From Paroedura picta (Eukaryota; Chordata; Lepidosauria; Squamata; Gekkonidae): a stretch of 64,000 nt of DNA. How positions within the stretch are numbered: position 1 is the first letter of the stretch; every line of letters begins with the position of its first letter. This document shows positions 57,665 through 64,000 of this stretch, one piece after another. Location of the stretch: the NCBI RefSeq assembly GCF_049243985.1, contig NC_135377.1:63560145-63624144 (forward strand), written 5' to 3'. The translations under genes were made by a program, and so were the position numbers. The notes beneath the pieces are model-generated. The model did not search any database, was not told the origin of the DNA, and saw only the letters and a program-made list of their open reading frames with translations.

Positions 57665-60238
57665 GGCATTCCCCTGAGACTAACCAACCCAGTAATATCT
57701 ACAGTTCCACCTCTCAGAAACCTCGTCCCTGGGCTATACCAATCTGACCTCTCCAGGGTTTCTTATCTAAGTTGTCGTTCCAATTATATTATTGTTGATC
57801 AAAATCATTGATATTATGTTAATTTAAACCACTGTTGGATTAATGTTGATGCTATTTCTGACTACGCTTTATGCTTAGGTTGTTCCATGTATTACCCCAA
57901 AATGTTATATGTAAACTGCCCTTAGCCATATGGGAGGGTGGCATTAAAACCTAATAGAAATAAATAAATAACATATAAAAATGAATTAACTCCCACCCAT
58001 TTGGTAAACGCTTCCAGGGCTGTTAAGAAACCCCAGGATTTCACAAAACCCTGGTAGCGAAAGTCTGGTTTAGGAGACCACATCATGCTTGTTGCTCCCC
58101 CAGAGTAACTGGCTAGCAGCTGTTTTCCTTTGCTGGACTAGGGGGAGGAGCTTCTTTGATAGCTTCTCCCCAGGTTTTTTCCCTTCTGTAGCTAACTGCG
58201 GTTTGGTGCTGTTGGGAAGATCAGTCCTCTATGGAACAGCATCAAGGCCCCTAGCCATTGCAGGCCCCTACTCACAGTTGAGAAGGCCTAGTTGTAGAAG
58301 CGAAGCCAGGGCTGTGAGGATCATGAACAGCAAGAGCCCCCCTCTTCGTCCAAGGAATCCAACCACGGGGCACATGGCCAAGCAGGATGCCAGGGTGATC
58401 CCTGCCATGGTATAGTAGTCTGCGTAGAAGTTGTCAGTGAGCGACTGTTGCACTTCGTGACCCATCATGCTCTTAGCAAAGCAGTGGTGTATCCCATACC
58501 CGGTCAGCCTGTGGTAGAGAAAGAGCGATAATGGGGAGGGAGGGCAGTCAACAAAAAGCCAAGTGAACAATGAAGCAGAACACAAAACCGTAATGCAAGC
58601 AAACAAAAATGATTCAGGCCAGACCTGAAAGGTTCAATTTTAGGAAAAAAAGAGGTAGAAAAAGTTCCACTTAGTGGCTACCCCTTGTTTACATTTTACG
58701 ACCAGTCTACAAATTTAATGTTGCTAGGCAGGCTACTTCCAAGAAGTACCTCCCATTGCTCTGCCACAGTACCCAGCATGGCCTGGCACAGGACGTTCTC
58801 TATTTTTCATGGCAACAAGGGAAGATGCTTCTGGAAATACCTGGCATGAAGGTACAAAGGAATTTTCCCCAAGTAATCGGAAGGGTTCAAGTGATGAATC
58901 ACTCTGGACATTACTGTAGGGAGGAGAGCTGTTTTTTTATACCATGCCTTTCACTAAAAGCAGGTTGCAAACAACCTTTCCTTCCACTCCCCCACAACAG
59001 AAACCCTGTGAAGTGTGTGTGTGTGTGTGTGGGGGGGGGGGCTGAGAGAACTCTAAAAGAATTATGCTGCTCAGTCAGAACAGCTCTAAGAGAACTGTGA
59101 CTGACCCAAGCTCACCCAGCTGGTTGCATGTGGAAGAGTGGGGAATCAAGCCCAGTTCCCCAGATTAGAGTCCACTGATCTTTCACCACTACATCATGCT
59201 GATTTGGCTTGCTGTGTCAAAGAAGTTTGCTGCAAGGATAAAGTAACTAGCTGACTTTCTCTGGACTATGCATGAGCAAGGAAGATCTCTTTAGATCTCC
59301 TTACGTTCCAATATAACATCCATTCTGCTGTCTCAGTGCAAACAAACTACAGCTGGGAAAGGAAAGCTGAGGATTACAACGACCAAATACTGATGAAACA
59401 TGGGATAAGGTCATTTTTTTGGTGGGGAATGTCTGTATAGAACCTAGAAAAGTTCAGCTGCTGGGTCAGTCAATCAAGGCTGTACAGGTCTGGAAATAAA
59501 GAGATCAAAGTTATGTAACCTGGACAAGTTATGCACATTAAACAAAGTTGAATTCAGAACTATAATCTTGAGGAGGAAAGACTCAGGACATTGAAACCAT
59601 GTCCTTCTGAGCTCTGGAAATCTTGAATGAGTTTCCACTTTAGTAGAGGACACTGTCCACATGCTTCAAAGTGAATCCCCTGGCAACAGGCTGATGTCAT
59701 TTTTTGATGCACAAGGAAGGAAATCAGTGTGTTAGGATGCTAATGATGCCCCCCCCCATTTGTAAGCCCCCCCCCCCCCCTGAGTGGCAGCAGGAAAGCA
59801 CTTGCTGGTGGTGCGGGAGTCCTTACCAGGAGATGACAAAGAATGACTGGGCACCACGTGTTCTTCATGTCTGAGTGGGGGACTTAAACTCTCCTCTCCC
59901 AAGTACTAGTGCAGAACACTCACTACGGAAGTTCTCCTAACACTAATTGTGGGTCGAAAGTACAGCTCTACCGCAAGTCTGCTCAGAGGACCAATGTCCA
60001 CTTTAAAAACAGCCAGATCTCTCACTGTTTACACAACACACCCCCAGTGCTGAAAGACAGGTTGTTCTCCATCTCCTTGTCACTGCCTGTGGACACTAAC
60101 ACAACACAGTGGACAGGGGGCATAGTGGTACTTACGAGTTTATGCACAACACAACAATGTTCTTCCAGAGTTTCCTGGTTTCTACCACTTTAATGATGCA
60201 GACTTTCTTCGGCCTCCTGGAAAGCTCTTTCTCTAGTT
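50708..60238 (-). CDS. SLC22A23: Solute carrier family 22 member 23, C-terminal half (5 exons, 5' part off the right edge)
   Basis: Orphan member of the SLC22 organic-ion transporters (major facilitator superfamily, plasma membrane); substrate unknown. Minus-strand exons are 60238-60136 (103 nt), 58508-58276 (233), 55733-55701 (33), 54212-54089 (124) and 51065-50708 (358 to TAG), 851 nt. All have GT/AG borders and phases that join to one frame: ELEKELSRRPKKVC, LWKNIVVLCINS, LTGYGIHHCFAKSMMGHEV, FLGRRGGLLLFMILTALASL, LIGKYSQLPDS, GMSDSVKDKFSTAFSIVGMF, FFCAEITPTVIR, GLGLVQASAGFGMLTAP and the end TANGMKAM. This covers the loop before TM7 to TM12 and the cytoplasmic tail. GRRGGLL is the second MFS motif-A-like loop. 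About 400 N-terminal residues lie beyond 64000. Compared with remembered human sequence the match is very close, apart from the tail and the loop after TM7. Confidence 0.95.
51865..52022 (-). mobile_element. 5S-rRNA-derived SINE, minus copy (SLC22A23 intron)
   Basis: Reverse complement reads GATCCCATCAGATCTCAAAA, GCTAAGCAGGGCCTACCC, GGGATTTAGATGGGAGACCC, then the body GGAACGCCAGGGGTCATGAC and GGAGGCAGGAAATTGCAA. The complete order (5S head, then body) defines the family. Confidence 0.8.
52892..53118 (+). mobile_element. CORE-SINE, plus copy
   Basis: GCATGGCATAGTGGTTAAGA head (B box deleted), CACATGCAGCCAGCAGGGTA core, GTAAACCACTTTGGAACTCC and GGGGTATAAAAAAAGCC tail. Confidence 0.75.
53382..53520 (+). 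repeat. Dispersed repeat (GTAGCCGTGTTGGTCTGAAG family), plus copy
   Basis: AGATTCGAATGAGTAGCCG, GTCTAGTAGCACCTTTAAGA and GTGAGCTTTTGAGTGCAAGC. Confidence 0.7.
54213..55700 (-). other. SLC22A23: SLC22A23 intron, nothing recognised
   Basis: Intron between the 33-nt exon and the 124-nt exon. 55155-55440 resembles a LINE-derived fragment with GGTTGGACTAGATGACC and CCCTTCCAACTTTTATG at its end (CR1-like 3' end, plus orientation). Confidence 0.5.
56807..57149. mobile_element. Short hAT-like element, family B, with target duplication
   Basis: CAAGCTTTCTCAACC to GTTGAGAAAGGCTG, 343 bp. Flanked by CCATAGAA (56799-56806) and CCCTAGAA (57150-57157), an 8-bp duplication with one mismatch. No transposase. 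Confidence 0.8.
57611..57664. repeat. (CTA)n microsatellite, about 18 units
   Basis: An uninterrupted run of CTA triplets, 54 bp, after a TTCCTC-rich tract at 57575-57605. Confidence 0.95.
57690..57975 (+). mobile_element. LINE-derived 3' fragment
   Basis: ACCTCTCAGAAACCTCGTCC and a 3' end GTAAACTGCCCTTAGCC, then GGGTGGCATTAAAACC and AAATAAATAAATA. Same layout as 17640-17970 and 29155-29490. Confidence 0.55.
57980..58078. mobile_element. hAT-like element family B, truncated reverse copy
   Basis: TTAACTCCCACCCATTTGG and AAACCCCAGGATTTCACAAA are the reverse complement of the left end of 56807-57149. Confidence 0.65.
58509..60135 (-). other. SLC22A23: SLC22A23 intron
   Basis: Apart from the SINE at 58920-59210 and C-runs at 59750-59780, nothing is recognised. 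Confidence 0.55.
58920..59210 (-). mobile_element. CORE-SINE, minus copy with internal GT/G run
   Basis: Reverse complement has the head AGTGGTGAAAGATC, B box AACTGGGCTTGATTCCCC, core CAGCTGGGTGAGCTTGGG and tail. A (GT)n and G10 run at about 59014-59040 expanded inside it. Confidence 0.75.
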
Positions 60239-60682
60239 CTGAAATGAAAGCAACAATTCACGTTTGAAAATGCTGCTTGTTTGACAAAACAGAGTTGACA
60301 AGCAGCGGTATGTGGATGTTCTGATTAGAGCCAGGGACTTCTCTGTTTCTTCCTTCAAGAGTCCATAATAAGCAGATTTTATTTGTTTGATATAGGCTCA
60401 CTACAGACTCCTCAAGCTTATTTACTGTGAAGGTAAACCAGAGTTCAGTATATATCTAAATTCTAAGCCTAGATCCAGAGTGTGAAGAAGAGGAGGGGGT
60501 GGGGGAAAGTGGAGGTAGAAAGGGGAGGACAACTTGTGATTGGAGAATAAGGTTCTTCATGCAAATCAGTGTGGGTCTCCGGTTCGTTTACATCTTCCTT
60601 AATCCTGTGCTCAAACATCATTTTTTTTTGTCTTGAATGCAAACTTGTAAATTACTTTACTTTCCAGATTCTGTGCTATTAG

Positions 60683-61083
60683 AATCACACAGAGCTGGTA
60701 GAGACCACAGAGGGCCATCCAGTCCAGCCTCCCACCTTTTTGGGGACTTAACAATCACACACTCCTGACAGGTGCTCATCCAATCTCCTCCTAAAAACTG
60801 GTAATGAAGGAGAGTCTACCGCCCTCCGAGGCAGAAAATGCTTTCTAATCTTTAAGTGAAACCTTCTTTCCTGTAATTTGAACCCATTGCTCCTAGTCCT
60901 TGTCCCTACAGCTGTAGTAAACAGGTTGGCCCCCTCTTCAACATGTTTACCTTTTACATAATTAAATATAGCTATCATATTACCACCTTGCCCTCCTCTT
61001 CTCCAGGATGCATATATAAAACTCTCTCAACCTCCCCTCTTTAAGGCATGGTTTTCAACCCCTCAGCCATCCTTGTCGTCCTT
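60683..61083 (-). mobile_element. CR1 LINE 3' fragment, older subfamily, minus strand
   Basis: Minus-strand text includes RTRSNGFKLQERRFHLKIRK and LPVFRRRLDEHLS, the CR1 ORF2 end, followed by a CR1-like 3' end. It differs clearly from the copy at 32586-32968 and is more degraded. Confidence 0.8.
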
Positions 61084-63121
61084 CTCTGAACATGGTCATG
61101 CTATACATAGAATATTATCAACCATGGGGGAAAAAACATTCTGTTTTCGTTGTGGAATGTCATAATCATAGTAATGGGCCAGGCTGACCTGCTATTGGAT
61201 CCCTGCACACAAAGAACAGTATACCTTCTCCTACTTGATGCCTGAATGCACTCCACCTTAGCTGATTCCTTCCCTTCTCCTTGAACACATTCCTATAGAA
61301 TTTGAAGATAAAAGGCTGCCCAGTCCTTTTCAGATAGGTATGTCATTTTCAGAATAGGATTTGGAAATAGGGGTGAAATAAGCTCCAAATACATTTTTAC
61401 TGCATTGCCTGTTGAAAATAAGAATCGCCTTCAAGTGATAATTCAAGGGAAAATACTGTTTTTCTAAACATGAAGACTCTCAATATGAGATGTATAACTG
61501 ACATAGATAGGTGGGTGTAATTAGCTCACGGTGGCTTTCTCCATTTCCACTCGAATGATTCAACTTCCTGCAGCATCATATCTTGGCCCAGAAATATGCA
61601 TCCCTTTCTACAGTAAAAAACAGTACAATGTTCTGCCCAGGGAAGAATTGTGTGTGACCCAAAAACTTGCATATTGCATCATGAACACTCGCTGACCATA
61701 ATAAAGATTTTTTTTTTACTGTCCCTGTTTTTTTTTTAAATCCTGATCTTGTGACACTTGGCTACATCAGCATTTCTTAAACTTGGGAGCAACTCGATTT
61801 CCTCTTTTCCACAGACATATGGACAGGAAATTTCGTTTGATGATGTTTCGTGCAATGACATGGGGACCAGTCCAAAAGGGAAAAAGATGTTTTGCTCATA
61901 TTCTTGCAACCTTTCCTGTAACACCACAGGCATTGTTATTTGTAACCTTTGAAATTCAAGGCCATTATAGGAAAACAAGTAGGGACCTAAAGAAATCACA
62001 CCATTTGTTAAGAAATAAGAGACCCCATATAACATAGCACATCAGCAGCGACATGCTCAAGAGACAAACAAACATTCTTTACATATTTCAGTGCAGAGTT
62101 AATTTCCCATGTATACTGGCAACCTTTTCTGCTACCCTTAAAGTTGCTTTTGGGGACACGAATTTGGAGAGAGAATTCACCTTGCAATCTTAAGATCGGT
62201 TTCCTGTGAGTAAGGCCCCCTTAATAAAATGGGACTTACCTTCTGAGTAGTTCTGCATAGGCTTGGTCCCTAAAGCAACTGTGTTGAAACTTTGAAAATG
62301 TGTTGCTGCAACAACAGCTTTTTAATGCACCCTACACTCATATCTTAATATCCCTGCAGGAGTCATGTGAGATGGTTTCTCCATCTCGTATCCTTTTCAC
62401 AATGAAAGATGTTACATTGACAGAGCTCCAAATAATGTTTGACTCTAGGGTACGTCTTCATTGAGAAAAAGACATGTAAGTAATGGATCCAATATGTTAG
62501 TTGTCTGTATTGGACAATACTGTGAGTCTTAAAAATGTTGTCACAAGTTGTCCTTAATCACCGAGCCAGAATTTTAACCTAGATTTCACCCCAAGTCTAA
62601 ATCCAGCCTTTTGGAGCCATTATATTGAGGCTGCCACACACTGACACGCCAGGATGCCTGCCCCAATTCCATCTACATTTTCAGAACTGGTCTTTCTAAA
62701 GGTTGCTTCTGCCCTAATACTGTTTTTTGAATTCTTTCCATCCAGAATGTCATGGATGGTTTGCTAGATCAAATTCCTGTTGGCAGATAACAAACAACTG
62801 GCATAGCAAGGAATTTATACAGTACCTCCCTTACTATAAACAACACAACGCACCTGGTAAGTTTGCACAAACATTAACACATCTGAAAAATAGGTAACTG
62901 CAAATGCCATAGATTTTGCAAGAGAAATCCCCACCAAAAGCAAAGTTGCTAAGGAAGCAGTTTGTTCAGAAGGAGTGTTTTGTCCAAGCCCTCTTTCTTT
63001 ATGTATATCTCAGCTCTGAAGCTGCTTTGGTGTGCTTTCCTGGTCTGTATCTAAGAGCCAAGCTACAAGACTAATGGTCTTTTATGATCCATTCATTCGT
63101 TCTACAAAACTAAGTTGTTAG

Positions 63122-63219
63122 TAGGGGAGGCCAGACTGGCTCTCCAGATGCCCACAGACTACAATTCCCATGATCCCCTGTCCATGGACATCTGGAGAGC
63201 CACAGTTTGGCCACCCCTG
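63122..63219. mobile_element. hAT-like MITE, copy 6
   Basis: TAGGGGAGGCCAGACTGGCTC to CAGTTTGGCCACCCCTG, 98 bp, same family as 3545-3674, with part of the centre missing. It directly abuts the 8-bp duplication of the next element. Confidence 0.75.
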
Positions 63220-63227
63220 TGCTAGGG

Positions 63228-63625
63228 CAGAGGTCCCCAATGTCATGCCCAAGGGCGCTGGAGTGCCTGCTGACACCTTCCTTGATGCCCATCAAGTGTT
63301 TTTAGAAAGTTACAGTGAGGGGTGGTATATAAATCAAATGAATGAATGAATAAAATAAAAGTAGGTGGGGCCAAGTTGGGTTGATTTGCTGCTGAAAATC
63401 TGATTGGCCATGCTGAACAGAACAACATGTTTTCAGTGGTAACTGCAGTGTTTATTTTCTTTCACCTTTCTTTCCCAGGGTATTTTTAAAATTATTTCTC
63501 TTCTCCACTTGGGCTTCCTCTATGTGTAAGGATCTGCCTCCTTTGGAAGCCATTTTGTGTTGTGCCCACTACACTGTGTTACAATTCCAAATGTGCCCAC
63601 AAGCTCAGAAACTTGGGGACCCCTG
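63228..63625. mobile_element. hAT-like element, 398 bp, with exact 8-bp target duplication
   Basis: Ends CAGAGGTCCCCAA and TTGGGGACCCCTG are complementary at 12 of 13 positions. TGCTAGGG flanks both sides (63220-63227 and 63626-63633). The interior includes a LINE- or SINE-tail-like piece (GGTGGTATATAAATC with AATGAATGAATG at 63324-63360). No transposase. Confidence 0.9.
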
Positions 63626-64000
63626 TGCTAGGGAGAAGTCTCTAGCCTGACATTATATTATTGACACACCACCTTTGAATGCACAGGGAGTTCTTTTAAA
63701 TATGGGGAGGGGAACGCTCCTAAGATTTGACTCTCACCTTTTAGGTAGAATGGAGTGCTGCTGCTAATTAACATGTGAGGCTGCTGAACACAGAATTCAG
63801 CTTTCAGTGGATGGATCTAGGGCCTTGATGGAACCTGTGCACACTGCAGCCTGGAGAAAATGTGTTTATACATTACCTCCACTCTGGCTGCTTCCCACAT
63901 CCCCCATCTGGAACTCCCTGATCGCAAGCCCATTAGAGCTCCGTGATGGGTTGTTGTTTTCCTCACTTCCTGGCAGAGCTGTGGGGGACCACCTGTGGCC

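Larger units (their letters stand above)
55734..58275 (-). other. SLC22A23: SLC22A23 intron with several repeats
   Basis: Contains a hAT-like element (56807-57149), a (CTA)n array (57611-57664), a LINE 3' fragment (57690-57975) and a second, partial hAT-like copy in reverse (57980-58078). 55740-56800 shows nothing recognisable. Confidence 0.65.
60239..64000 (-). other. SLC22A23: SLC22A23 intron reaching the right edge
   Basis: The next upstream human exon (peptide ending KGVIP before ELEKEL) was not found, so this intron extends past 64000. It contains the CR1 at 60683-61083, a dispersed-repeat piece (62195-62285) and two hAT-like elements (63122-63625). 61090-62190 and 62290-63110 show nothing recognisable. 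Confidence 0.6.

Noticed and set aside
61736-62037. Overlapping 84-99 codon frames on both strands
   Set aside because: No family resemblance I can support; probably part of a degraded repeat.
62215-62290. Splice-donor-like end (CAGAAG/GTAAGT) on the minus strand as the missing SLC22A23 exon
   Set aside because: The sequence belongs to a dispersed repeat also present at 6650 and 11930, and the peptide does not match the expected exon.
62841-62860. Donor-like CCAG/GTGCGT on the minus strand as the end of the upstream SLC22A23 exon
   Set aside because: The upstream reading does not give the expected KGVIP-type peptide and has no usable acceptor.

Overview
The window is vertebrate nuclear DNA, most likely from a squamate reptile (lizard, possibly a gecko). 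Multi-exon genes with GT/AG introns and CpG-island promoters lie among CR1 LINEs, an RTE/BovB LINE fragment, MIR-like CORE-SINEs, 5S-rRNA-derived SINEs, tRNA-derived SINEs (one with a BovB-type tail) and short hAT-like elements. The class II beta-tubulin tail, [11 protein letters not shown], is of the sauropsid rather than the mammalian form. The species is an inference from the repeat mix.

The gene order matches human 6p25: TUBB2A (minus, 509-4801), TUBB2B (minus, 18423-24074), PSMG4 (plus, 38852-42970), then the 3' half of SLC22A23 (minus, coding exons 60238 to 50708, continuing beyond the right edge). Both tubulin genes are intact at 445 codons with four exons of identical length. PSMG4 has three exons and 132 codons. 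Five SLC22A23 coding exons join in phase, including a 33-nt microexon. PSMG4 and SLC22A23 converge, with poly(A) signals about 1.4 kb apart.

Region by region: 1-5.1 kb TUBB2A and its CpG promoter; 5.1-18.2 kb repeat-rich spacer with a near-perfect 130-bp inverted repeat, a BovB fragment nested in an older LINE, and an LTR fossil; 18.2-24.3 kb TUBB2B; 24.3-26.2 kb GC-rich CpG island with no recognised gene; 26.2-38.7 kb repeats, including a three-deep nest; 38.7-43.0 kb PSMG4; 44.4-50.7 kb presumed long SLC22A23 3' UTR; 50.7-64 kb SLC22A23 exons and introns.

The tubulins supply a major brain and general beta-tubulin, PSMG4 helps assemble the 20S proteasome alpha ring, and SLC22A23 is an orphan membrane transporter. 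They are syntenic neighbours, not a pathway. The most interesting signal is the tubulin pair: exon 4 differs by 17 of 1061 bases while exon 3 differs by about 18 of 111, which points to gene conversion, yet the residues that separate human TUBB2A from TUBB2B (55 and 201) are kept in the same positional order. I found no CRISPR, operon-like or otherwise new molecular system.
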